Positions 11,116 through 22,040 of a DNA stretch of 64,000 nucleotides are shown one piece after another; position 1 is the first letter of the stretch, and the number at the start of each line of letters is the position of its first letter. A program made the translations under genes and the position numbers. Under the pieces are notes generated by a model, which saw only the letters and a list, made by a program, of their open reading frames with translations, searched no databases and was not told where the DNA came from. Source of the DNA: Cephalotus follicularis. Taxonomy: Eukaryota > Streptophyta > Magnoliopsida > Oxalidales > Cephalotaceae. The stretch lies in assembly GCA_001972305.1 (NCBI GenBank), contig BDDD01000315.1:8761-72760 (forward strand), in the 5' to 3' direction.

Positions 11116-12445
11116 TTAATTGAAATTTGCGGTTATTACATCCCTATTCACCCTGGCATACTTATGCAATAGAGAGTATGACTTCACATGAGTCCCATGA
11201 CTCTCTTCCTTGCATATCTGTTTTACCGTATACAACTGCCACTGAGGAGCTTTCACACCAAACTGAGATATCCATATTTCATCCATGAGTTCATACTTCA
11301 TGTCTGGATCAGCTTTCAACTTATTGTCCAACTTCTCACCTATCCACTTTACACCAACTTGAGTCACAAAGGCATCCCTTATGCAAGTATATTCTTCTTG
11401 AAGTGTCTTGATAATGAAAGATTTGCCAATAGGAGTTTTAGAAGCATGAATCCTCCACTTGCATTCTTTCCCTATGCACTTGGCAATCACTCTTTTCTGG
11501 TCTGTCTTAACTCTCCTCAATGTATATGACCCTTTAATGCCATAGTGCTTTAACACTTTCCTGAAGTGTTGGACATTATTAAACAAATGTCCCACCTCAA
11601 ACATAATGGTACCATCATGTTGAGGTGCATAAGGTTTGACACCCTCATAATACTAAATGTCAAACCTCTTTTTCTTTCTATCCTAATCACTGCTTAAGGG
11701 ATCATCAGATTCATGCCCTGTATCAGCCTCACCAAACTCTTCACAATCAGCATCAGCAAAAATTTTTGGTTCTTCAACTATAAAATCACCCAACTCACCA
11801 AATTCAGTATCTTCTTCCACCATCTCATCACTAGGCAACCAGATATCATCATTATTCAAGTCATCATCATTGTTCAGATCAAGGTCATCAGGGGAATCAC
11901 TATCATAATTAATGCCTACAAATAGAGGTGTTTTCCTGTTGCAAAGGTCCCTAGGAATGCTAGCAGATGAATAACTGGTAGTGACTTTGTTATATGAACT
12001 AACCAGAAAACATGTTTCATTATGCCTATTGTGCGCATTATCACTATTCAAAACATGACTGGCATCAAACCTATCCTCTGCAATACCACTACCACCACTG
12101 ACTCCATTACTCCTACTGTGCACATCATTATCACATACTTCCTTAATAGGGAAATAAACATTCCAAACCCCTGGTTCACAGCTCAATTGTCTCACATTCA
12201 ATTCCAATACCTTATTCTTTTCATTTTCTTCCAACCATTTAATAACAAATGCATTATTCATAATTTCCATACCAGTAGGAGAATGAATTTTTGCAGATTC
12301 CCATTTGAGGTACTTCATAATCACTGCTCGAAGTTCCAGATAGCATAATCAATCTCGATCCACAGGGATAGCAAGCATACCGAACTCATCATCATCACTA
12401 GTGAGCAACAACAATACTTTCCTCACCATCTGCAATAGAAAACAT
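11116..12445 (-). pseudogene. MuDR-type (MULE) transposase, N-terminal half, broken
   Basis: In frame on the minus strand, the 12324-11683 part holds a poorly conserved N-terminal segment (NNAFVIKWLEENEKNKVLEL) and a long acidic linker (DDLDLNNDDDLNNDDIWLPS). The 11604-11116 part is the MuDR DNA-binding domain (Pfam DBD_Tnp_Mut): FEVGHLFNNVQHFRKVLKHY, IAKCIGKECKWRIHASKTPI and LQEEYTC. Two in-frame stops, at 11683-11685 and 11653-11655, separate the parts, which share one frame. The DDE catalytic domain, SWIM finger and zinc knuckle are absent, so it cannot be a working transposase. The family would bind terminal inverted repeats in the nucleus. It may have been a host-captured fragment or a deleted MULE. 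Confidence 0.82.
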
Positions 12446-13031
12446 GGACATTATAAATGAAATTAGTAACCAATTAAAATCCCTAATATAACAGATGTCA
12501 GATAAGTAAAATCAACTCATAGTTAACAAATTTAGGGTTTTAACTATCACATAAGATTTTTATCATCTAATAATAAAAAACAAGGGAAAAAATTACGATA
12601 AAATACCTCTGATATGCGATTTATGTGACAAGAATCATCGAGTCAGATACTGAAGATGTTGGGCTCTTCAACCTAATCAATTCAGGCAATGGTGTTTTTA
12701 CTCGATTGGGAGAAGGAATTTAGGGGTTATAGAAGGATATCTTGTTAGCTTTATCCTTGTGATTTTTTGGTTTTTTTTGACAAACAATTTCAATTGGTTA
12801 TTTAGGGTTTGAATTTGGTTTGCATTAAGAGTGTCGCGGCGAGAGAGTGTCCATACTGTGAGAGTGTGAAGTTGAGAGGAGAAGGGGTTGTCTTGTGTCA
12901 TAAGAGAGGGTAAAATTGACTTTTCGCGTATTCCGTTAGCCAAGTTTAATGTATGGGGTGTTTGGGTAGAATCTGGAAATAGAGGGGCGAAAAATTATGT
13001 GGATCATAACTGAGGGGTGTTTGAGTAATAT
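12446..13031. other. Upstream remnant of the MULE and junction with the Tekay LTR
   Basis: About 590 bp without a convincing ORF. It probably holds the 5' leader of the MULE (on the minus strand) and its end, because Tekay LTR similarity begins abruptly near 13032. GGGGTGTTTGGGTAGA near 12955 and GGGGTGTTTGAGTAAT near 13014 are a short direct repeat close to that junction. Confidence 0.4.
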
Positions 13032-14808
13032 CACATGCAATCAAATCAAGTACATATCCATGGTAAAAGCTAATAGACGACGAAGATCTATCAGAGGGAT
13101 TAGGTAGACATAAAGTCCTCTTATGGCAAGCCCAATTAGAAATTGCTAAGTACCTATGGTTGTAGTTAATCAAACAATCAAAGTTAATAATAATTTGGTG
13201 ATAATATAATTAACCACTAGACAACGGATGTCTAATCGGCATGGGCACCACGTGAACCTGACTAAAGAATCACTATTGTGCCTATGGTCTTAATCGGTCA
13301 CTCTATCCTCAACTCGACTATTCCATCGTTCAACATGGCAAGTCGGTTGATGATAATACTATGGTTAAATCAGTTAGTCAAGTAATCTAGTCGTCGCTAG
13401 ATTGGTTAGCCAATCGTATCAATCGAAAGTGGTACACAAACAATTAATATGTAGAAAGATCAACATGACTAGCCTAACTAGAGAGAAAACTGTTGAAAAG
13501 GCTTGAGTGATATCAAGAATCGATTCGGTCAAGTAGTTGTTTTGAAAAGGATTGAAAATAGTTTAATTTGTATAAAATAGGGCCATAAGCAGTGACGTCC
13601 TCTTAGAAAGCGGCGACACTTTGAGCCTTAAATTTAGTTATGTGAAAGGTGTACTAAGCGATGATAGTTAGTCTAAGTGGTGACGCTTTGTATGTCAGGG
13701 CTTGGGTGGCAACGCTTAACAGTGTCTGTAGTGATTAGCACCAATGTATGGCAGGGCTTGGATGGCAATGCTTAACAGTGTCGGCAGTGCTTAGCACCTA
13801 TACGAAGACATATTAAGCGCTTAACATCAAAGCGCCCATGCTTAACATCAAAGTGCCGGCACTTTGATCGGGTTCATATGAATTCCAAGTATCAACTGTG
13901 CTAAGCAGTGACGCTTTTGGGTAAAGCGCCAGTGCATAGAGAGCACTGTAACATTTTCAGGTTGAGTTTTAAAGCCATTTTTCAATCAAATTCTTTACCA
14001 AGTTGTTTCCTGCCATTTTTAGGAGTTCATATACGTGTTTTATGGTCCATAAAACATGTGAGAATCATTTGTTTCAATGATTTTACCCTAAATCCATTTA
14101 TAAGCCATTAATCATAAATAACCTAGAAATACTAACAAACCATTTTTGTCAAGAAACCAATAAAATAATCAGTTAAAACACTTTCTTTTATGCATAATCG
14201 ATAGCATTTTAGGTACATAAACTAAACCAAAATGCTTGGAGCTTGTGAGTTATTGAAATCATAGAAACCAGAGATTAGACTCAAATTTAAATCTGCCAGT
14301 TTCGAGGAAGCTTTGAATGATGTAGGAGGAGTGTTGAAGATGTAACAAAGATGCTCAAAACTTCTCATTCTTCTTCTGGTCAGTTCGGCAGTAGGGCGAT
14401 AAGGAGTGTCTTAATGTCTTTTGTGTTGTTTTTCTAGTCAGTAAGTATTCTCTTAGTTAGTATATAGTGTCGGTGTTATAATGTATAGGTTAGTTAGTAT
14501 GTGTGGTGAGGAGTTAGAGACAATAAGATTTAAAGATGTGGCTATGGGAGTGTATTAGATTTTCTTGTAGATAGGATAGGATGGTGTTATGTGGTAGTTA
14601 GACCGGCTGTAAGTAGTCAAATAGCTACCATAACAGTGGCCCAACATCCCGAAGTTCAAACATAAAAAGCCTAAAAAAAATAATAATAGGTATGCATATC
14701 AAATACAAATAGGACGAGTATAAAATACTCCAGTCCATTAAATACAAATAGGGCACGAGAAATACCGAGCATACAATAAAATAAAATAAATAAGTTCGGG
14801 TTATTACA
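13032..14808 (-). repeat. G1 3' LTR, outer part missing
   Basis: It aligns with 23185-24862 of the 5' LTR. The inner end is TTATTACA at 14808, next to the polypurine tract. The outer 1.1 kb is absent, replaced by MULE-derived sequence. It includes a motif cluster at 13585-13935. Confidence 0.82.
13585..13935. repeat. GCGTCGACGC-type motif cluster (Tekay LTR copy 2)
   Basis: Variants AAGCGGCGACACTTTG, AAGTGGTGACGCTTTG, AAGCAGTGACGCTTTTG and AAAGCGCCAGTGC. It lies at the same LTR position as in 3080-3560 and 23725-24010. Confidence 0.65.
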
Positions 14809-14822
14809 TTCTCCCCTCCTTA
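14809..14822 (-). other. G1 polypurine tract
   Basis: The minus strand reads AAGGAGGGGAGAA immediately before the LTR start TGTAATAACCCG. Confidence 0.75.
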
Positions 14823-14869
14823 TAAGAATTTGGTCTCCAGATTCACAATCAAAGCAAGAAAGGATATCT

Positions 14870-15237
14870 CTCTCTCATATCATCCTCCCGCTCTCATGTG
14901 CACTCCTTTGAACCATGATGCTCCCAAAGAACTTTGACCAAAGGAATGGTCTTGTTCCTCAGAACTCTGACCTCTCTATCGATGATCTGAATTAGCATCT
15001 CTGCATATGATAAGTCTGGCTCAATCTGAATCTGTCTGTACTCAATGATGTGCGAAGGATCTCGATGATACTTCCTCAATTGAGAAACGTGGAACATGTT
15101 AAGAACACTCGATAATGCTGGAGGTAAGGCAAGGCTGTAAGCAAGATGGCCTATTCAATCCAAGATCTCAAAAAGGTCCAATGAAACATAGAGAAAGCTT
15201 CCATTTCTTCCTGAATCTCATAATGCCCTTTTTGTAA
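14870..15237 (-). pseudogene. G1 pol C-terminus with chromodomain-like segment
   Basis: The 14894-15097 part encodes FHVSQLRKYHRDPSHIIE and IQIIDREVRVLRNKTIPLVK followed by VLWEHHG, the end of the integrase and the chromodomain typical of Tekay/Del elements. In an active element the chromodomain guides integration to chromatin. The adjoining text KWKLSLCFIGPFEILD is the GPF/Y module of the integrase. Confidence 0.8.
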
Positions 15238-17745
15238 GGCTCAAAATTGGATTGGACCAATTTTGGGCATAGATATATTAGGTTGTCAATTTTAAAATTT
15301 TGAGTCTGTTTGATTCAGAAGCATAGGAACACCCTAAATAATATGTCCAATACTGTCCCAATCAGTCCAAGGATCATTAATTAACCAACCAATTGAATCC
15401 ATTTTGACCCAAAAAGCAATATGTGTCACAGGTTTGCAAGGTTTTCCCAAACCTTAAATTTTGGTTCCACCAAAACCATGCTTAGGGTTAGCACACCAAA
15501 CCCTAATTTTTAGCATCCAACCCGTGACCACTATAAACCCAGGCCCTTAAAGTTTAGATATGTTTTAAATACAAACAATTAGGATTCAGCCAGGGTGCAA
15601 ATCCCTGACCAAAACCAGAAACCACAAACACAACAAAATAGATTAAAAGTACAAGTTTAGGTGTCATTACAATGGGTGCAGAACTCCTTCCTTCAAGAGC
15701 TCTCTCTACACTTTTAATCGAATATTCAAGTCCACCAACCAAGAACCAAAACCCACTGCCTTGATGTATATTATGATGCAGGTTTGTGTGTTAGTAAAAC
15801 CTAAGCTAACAATCACAATATGTAAATATTGAATGAAATGTACAAACAATCTCCACCGATTATGATCTTGGAGGGTAAGAGATAATTGATTGTTGTCCAA
15901 TCTTCTTGAAGACTTGTAGCCTTATGTGTCTTTATTTTGAAGAAAAAAAGATGAAGAGAAGAGAGGAATAGAGAGAGCACTCACTCATGGATTCACCAAA
16001 GAGAGACAATGGCAGAATACATCTCCACCAATTTGAGTGTGCGTAATTATGTGCTTTGTCCCAAGACACTTGTCATTCATCCCCCAACCCTTAAGGATGA
16101 GTCAAGGGACATTTGTCAATTGTTTCTCTTTTAATTTGAAACCACATTCAGGTGCCCACAATTCCAAGATGAGTGTCCAATTTATGTGTCAAGTAATGAC
16201 CATAACATGTGTCAACATTAGAGTATTACACATTCATTTGATTAATTCAACATATGAATTAATATTGGGCCATATTTGGACTACAAGGTCAGCCCAACCT
16301 CACCATTTAAATGGTGAAGGTTCGGCCCACACTTGACTAGGGAAACCCAAGCCCTAGGTTGGCCCAAAGCTCTCTCAAATAATAAACACCCCATGTGTTA
16401 CTAGTTCAACAATCAACCCTTTGATTAGAACATTTTATTATGGAGATGCTTGGACTTATTTCTAAAGAAATGACATATATCCAACAAATAAAATTATCAT
16501 CATCAAAGTAACATCTCCCAGATGCTAATCTCTCACCAAATGACTTGTCACTTGACATGTCAACTTGTTCCAAAACCAGGTGGGACCCGAAAGCCGGTTG
16601 GTATCTGGTACGACGATGAACTTCCCAGAACATCCCATGATACTGGTACGACCATTCTAATAGTCATCAACTATCAAAATAGCCCCGGTATGATCCTTGT
16701 CATCCTCCGGTTCTGTGGATTGGAGTTCCATATCTATCAGTTGATAACAGGTTAACCGGTACTTTATCCAATCATCGGTTTATGTGCAGTGTATCCCTCG
16801 TCATTCTTTGATCCGACCGCGGACTAAGGTTTGGATAAATGTCAACCCTAGGTAAAACCGCGATAACCATAAATCCATGAACGCACTAAGACTATCGGAA
16901 GACCTCCCTGGAAACCTCCTTTCCAGTCTACCTATACCTGGCCTGGATTTAAGTCTACAATGGTCACATATATTATAGAGTTGTTCACCCTCAATACGGG
17001 CGTGACGATCCCATGTTGCGCCAACTCGCCCATACACCAATGCAACTTCCACAAGGCCCAAAGATAACTCTTTTGCCAGCTCATGGCTAGAACTAGGGAA
17101 GGCGAAAATCAAAGCCAAGCAGTTATTACACAATGCATGCCAGCCGCTCAAGTCAAAGGAAACAATGCAGGTCACTTATGGCCCACTAGTCACCCATTGA
17201 CTATACACTACCGAGACCAATAGGAATCATGTCAACATATGTATTGACTATACAAACAGGTTTCCTATGGTAGGTCAGTTCAGTGAACATGCACCCGCGT
17301 GCACCCCACATTAGCTTTAGGGATAAACCCAAATGGTATTGAGATGGTCCGTCATCCACTGAACCTGGAAGCAAGCATAATGCGGTAAGTCTATCCAGTT
17401 TATCAATTGCCCCAAGAAAGTGAACGTATGACTTGGAACGTTTAGTCAGAAGGGAGTACGAATCTCATTTTCATAACCTCTCAGGCACGAGATCCAACCC
17501 CTCGAATGACAGGGAGCTATATGTGTATTCAGTTGATATGTTAATCAGTCTGATCCATGTCGATGGTTTGGGATGCATACATATAGCATGTGCCATTTTT
17601 ACTGGAATATGCACAATAAAACATAAATGGAATTAAGAATGTTATTAATTAAGAGTGTAATGTACATACATCTAGCCACCTCGTGGCTGTAAAATACATA
17701 CTGGCAACCACCTCGTGGCTTGTAGGGACACCCCTAATCTAACCG
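15238..17745 (-). mobile_element. Nested copia solo LTR (C4)
   Basis: About 2.5 kb splits the G1 integrase C-terminus: on either side the pol text resumes (VFLKVSPTKG on the right, IMRFRKKWKLSL on the left). Its right part (TACATCTAGCCACCTCGTGG, 17670-17690) matches the reverse complement of the start of the C3 LTR at 32184. The 16800-17040 part is related to the 26340-26580 part of the C2 LTR. With no internal region, it is a solo LTR left by LTR-LTR recombination. Borders are good to a few tens of bases. Confidence 0.68.
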
Positions 17746-18720
17746 CCCTTGGTTGGCGACACCTTTAGGAACACATGGTCACCAACTTCAAATTCTAATC
17801 CTCTTGGATGAACATTGGCATACCTCTTCTATCGATGCTGTGTTACCAAAAATCGGTCTCGAATAAGCCTCACCTTCTCCGAGGTGATCTTAACCATCTC
17901 CAATCCCAAAATGCTTCTTTCGTCATCCCTATCCCAACAAACTAGTGATCGACATTTTCTATCATACAGTGCTTTATACGGGGTCATCTGAATACTCTCA
18001 TGATAGTTGTTATTATTAAAGAACATGATGAGGGGAAAATAATCATCCCAACAGCCTCCGAAGTCAATAGCACATGCCTGAAGAACATCAGGTGAAAGGC
18101 AGTGCCAAAACTAAACCGCATACACATAGATACTTGTAACTTCTTCGATAAAGTAGAAGTAAAACGGGTATCTCTGTCCGAGACTATGCTGACTGGGTCT
18201 CCATAAGGCCTGATTATATCTTTCACATACAATGAAGACAATTTATCCAACGAATAAGTCATCAGAATAGGTATGAAGAGGGCCGAATTCATGATTCGAT
18301 CGACCACTCCTATACAGCATCATGCTTGTTACATATCAATGGCAATTCCGAGACAAAATCCATGGTCAAATATTCTTACTTCCACTCAGGAATAGGCAAG
18401 GGCTGAAGCAAACCCGTTGTCCTCTTGTGCTCTACCTTAACCTGCTGATAAGTTTAGCATCTCACAATGAATGCGGCAATCTCTCGTTACATACGTTCCA
18501 TCAATAGCCGAGATTAAGGTATTGGTACATCTTTCTAATCCTAGGGTTAATGAAAAAAATGAGAACTGTGTGCTTGACATAAAAACTCTTTCTGTAGCTC
18601 GATGTCGACTAGAACACAAACTCTGCCTTGGTACCTCAACATACCATTTGCAGTCCAAGTAAAATCCGGTTTCAGCTCTCCATCTGTGGCTGAGGCATTT
18701 CAAAAATTTTGAATATAAAA
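17746..18720 (-). pseudogene. G1 integrase region
   Basis: Gypsy integrase core text: MTYSLDKLSSLYVKDIIRPY, GDPVSIVSDRDTRFTS and NYHESIQMTPYKALYDRKCR, with the GPF/Y lead-in at the left end. It is broken. Confidence 0.82.
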
Positions 18721-18879
18721 ACTAAGCATCTCAGATCCGGTCAAGCAATGACGGTTGTGCATAGATAGAAGAAAGTGTCATACCAGCTATCCTGCGACTC
18801 AAGGCATCCACGACTACATTTTCCTTCCCCGGGTGATATCAAATCGCAATTGTAGTTGTTCAGTAGCTCAAACCATCTC

Positions 18880-20110
18880 TTTATCTCATGTTCAACTCTT
18901 TCTTGAGAGGAGGAGCTTCAGGCTCTTATGGTCCGTATAAACTATAAACTTTGTGCCATAAAGGTAGTGACGCCATTTGCGAAGAGCAAATATGATGGCA
19001 GCCAACTCAAGATTATGCACCTGGTAGTTCTCTCTATGTGGTTTAATCTTCTTGGACGTATAAACTATTACCTTACCATACTGCATAAGGACATATCAAA
19101 GTCCTTTCCCTGAAGTATCTGTATAAACCACGAAGTCTTAATTTCCATCAAATAAAGCTAAGATAGGAGCAAAAGCCAATCGCTCCTTCAACTCCTGGAA
19201 ACTCTGTTCATAACCAATAATCCTATACAAAATCTGCTTGTTTCTGAGTAAGTCAAGTCAACGGTGGGGTAGTCCGTAAAAAACCTTCGACAAATCTGCT
19301 GTAATAACCTGCTAGTCCCAAGGAACTATGGACTTCAGAAACATTCTCTGGTCATTCCCAATGTTTCACTGCTTCTATCTTTGATGGATCCATTGATAAC
19401 CCATTATTGGATATGACATGCCCAAGAAAAGCAACATTTTGTAGTCAGAATTCACACTTATCGAACTTGGCATACAGACGACGTTCTCTCAAAGTTTGCA
19501 ACACTGTATAAAGGTATTGGGCACGCTCCTCATCGATCTTAGAATAGACTAGGATGTCATCAATAAAGACTACTATAAAATGATCCAAGTAAAGGCTGAA
19601 TACTCAGTTCATCAAATCCATGAAAGTGACAAGTGCATTAATCACGCCGAAAGGAATAACTAGAAACTCATAATGGCCATATCTAGACCTGAAAGCAGAC
19701 TATCTGACTCTCAGCTGGTGGTAACCCAAACTCAAATAGAGTTTATAAAACAATGTAGCACCTCGAAGCTGGTCAAACAACTCATCGATATACGTCAGAG
19801 AGTACTTGTTCTTCATTGTAACCCTGTTGAGCTACCAGTAGTCAATGCACATCTGAAGCGATCCATCATTCTTCTTGACAAATAAAACTGGTACTCCCTT
19901 AGGTGAAACACTTGGTCTGATGAAACCTTTGTCAAGAAGGTCCTATAACTGTACTTTCAACTCCTTCAACTCGATCGATGCCATATGGTACGGTGCTCTG
20001 AAAACTGGAGCTGTTCCCCGTAAAAGATCGATACAAACTCCATTTTTCGATCAAGTGGTAATGATATCAAGTCCTAAGGAAAAACATTTCCGAACTCACA
20101 TACCACTAGA
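18880..20110 (-). pseudogene. G1 reverse transcriptase and RNase H region
   Basis: RNase H near 18892-19086: [20 protein letters not shown] and [20 protein letters not shown], with the adjoining SLKLLL. RT lies at about 19290-20020, with [10 protein letters not shown] near 19560, text such as [11 protein letters not shown], and the first RT block [18 protein letters not shown] near 19850-19910. It is broken. Confidence 0.82.
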
Positions 20111-20269
20111 ATATCCTCCAAACTCGGTTGCCATTTGTCAGTGTGAATCACATGTGCAATGTATTCCTGGAAACTCTGTCTCGGTAGTCTATCTGAATGT
20201 AGTGCTAAAATCACTGGCGTTGCAAGTGGCTCTAAGCTCCTAATGAACTAAAAAGGTAACTAACGAGGC

Positions 20270-20700
20270 AAGTAAAAGGTCACCACCTTTAGGTGATAAT
20301 CGGCTTGAGCATAATATGCAGATAGCCAATCCAGCCTAATAATCACATCAAGATCCTGCATGGGGAGAACAATAAGGTCGGCTCACAAGCAACGAATATC
20401 AATCTCCAGTAAACAGTCTCTACACACTCGATTGATGGTCGCAGACTCACCAATAAGTGTACTAACCTCCATAAGCCAAGGCAAGTAATCAGGTCTCAAA
20501 CCCAAACTAAGGACAATATATGGTGCAATATATGAATGGAATGAGCCTAGATCTATAAGAACACATGCTAAAACCTGAAAAAGTCAAAGAATACCTCCAA
20601 TCACTGAGTTAGACATAGCTACAACACCTGAATCCATGGAAAAAACTTTGGCCTGAACGGTCGGCATAGAACCTACGACCTTTTTACCCTTAGGGTGAGA
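20270..20700 (-). pseudogene. G1 aspartic protease region
   Basis: The minus strand holds LIDLGSFHSYIAP, which corresponds to the retropepsin D-[TS]-G motif region, and LDVIIRLDWLSAYYA, the second conserved block (usual form DVILGMDWL). It is diverged and broken. Confidence 0.65.
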
Positions 20701-20769
20701 AGTCCCATGGAAAGTCGATGTTGTACCACCATACTATCCCTAATATGTTTACCCATGTGGTTCCTGAGG

Positions 20770-21935
20770 CTGTGAAGTCTATACTGCTATCCTACGAAAA
20801 GCATCATGTGGACAGTCTCTGGTGAAGTGATCATTGGCTCTACAAGCCATACAAAGACCCAATAACCATCTGTAATTATATGAAGTATGGTTAGACTTGT
20901 TGCAATGCATGCACAGAGGAGAACCCTGGTCAACAACATTAGAGAATTTGGAAGGATTACTCTGACTGGGTCCTCGAGATCTGTTACTCTGACGGGAACT
21001 CCATGACTGGCCTCTCATCCTTAAGGACCGAGATTGATTCCTACCACTAAAAGGACTCTATGAACCAGGAGAACCACTGCTATCTATCTTCTGTGACTTG
21101 CCACTATCACTACCACTACCACCACTCTGCCAAGAAGGAGGTGCTGGAAGGGTGTTGGCTCTATTTCTCATATGTCTGCTCTCCTCTGCAATGTCCTCAA
21201 GCTGCGTAGCTTGAGTAGCTATCTCTGTGACATAAGTCTAACCCAGAGGTGTCAACTATCTCCTCAAATCAATCCTCAAACCATGCAAGAACTTCTTTGC
21301 TCTCCGTTCCTGCCCTTCCACTAGATATGGAGCAGAATGGGATAATTGTAAAAACCGAGACTCATACTCTGCAACTGACATGGTCCCTTGTACCAGATTA
21401 GTGAACTCAATCTCCCTTTTGTCTTTCTCATCTTGAAGGAAGTACCGAGCATTAAATTCTGCCAAGAAAGCGGTCCATGAGCAAACTATGCCATTTCTAA
21501 TCCAATCTGCATCTACCATTACCCACTAGTGTTCAGCCTCTCCTTGTAGCATATATACGGTCAGGACCAACTTCTGGTCATCATCTCACTCCAGCGCTTG
21601 AAAGATCTTCTCAAGTTAGAGAACCCAAGACTCTTCCGTAGATGGATCTGGTAGTCCGAGGCAGGCTGGTGGTTGTAACTTCAGAAACTAGTTTAAAGGA
21701 CTATCTCGTCGTGCCCTCCTCTCTTCTGTCTCAGCTCTGCGTCCCATTAAGTTTTTCATATACGCCACAATCACGCACACTTACCTCCAAACTTTAGGAT
21801 TAGCTCCCTGAGGTGGATCATTAGGATCATACTGTGAAAAAGCATTTTCATGTATGGACTCATCTTCAACAGCAGAAGCTGGAGCATTTCGCCTACCTCT
21901 AGGGCCACGTCTTCCTCTACCATCCATGATTTACC
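20770..21935 (-). pseudogene. G1 gag region
   Basis: The capsid-like part near 21256-21519 has FLAEFNARYFLQDEKDKREI and MSVAEYESRFLQLSHSAPYL, typical of the Retrotrans_gag domain. The nucleocapsid part near 20779-21018 has two cysteine-rich boxes, CMHCNKSNHTSYNYR and CMACRANDHFTRDCP. The likely start is the ATG at about 21927 (minus strand). It is broken. Confidence 0.8.
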
Positions 21936-22027
21936 TTACTGAGAGAAAATGTTAGATTCATAGCAGGAATCATTCAAAATAATTTATCACTACTGTTTAA
22001 TATTTAACATAACAGGTCAACATATGT

Positions 22028-22038
22028 CTCTGATACCA
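22028..22038 (-). other. G1 primer-binding site
   Basis: The minus strand reads TGGTATCAGAG two bases after the LTR end CGTCACA: a tRNA-iMet complement. Confidence 0.88.
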
Positions 22039-22040
22039 AA

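Noticed and set aside
12022-12348. Plus-strand frame opposite the MULE transposase remnant
   Set aside because: It is antisense to recognisable transposase text.
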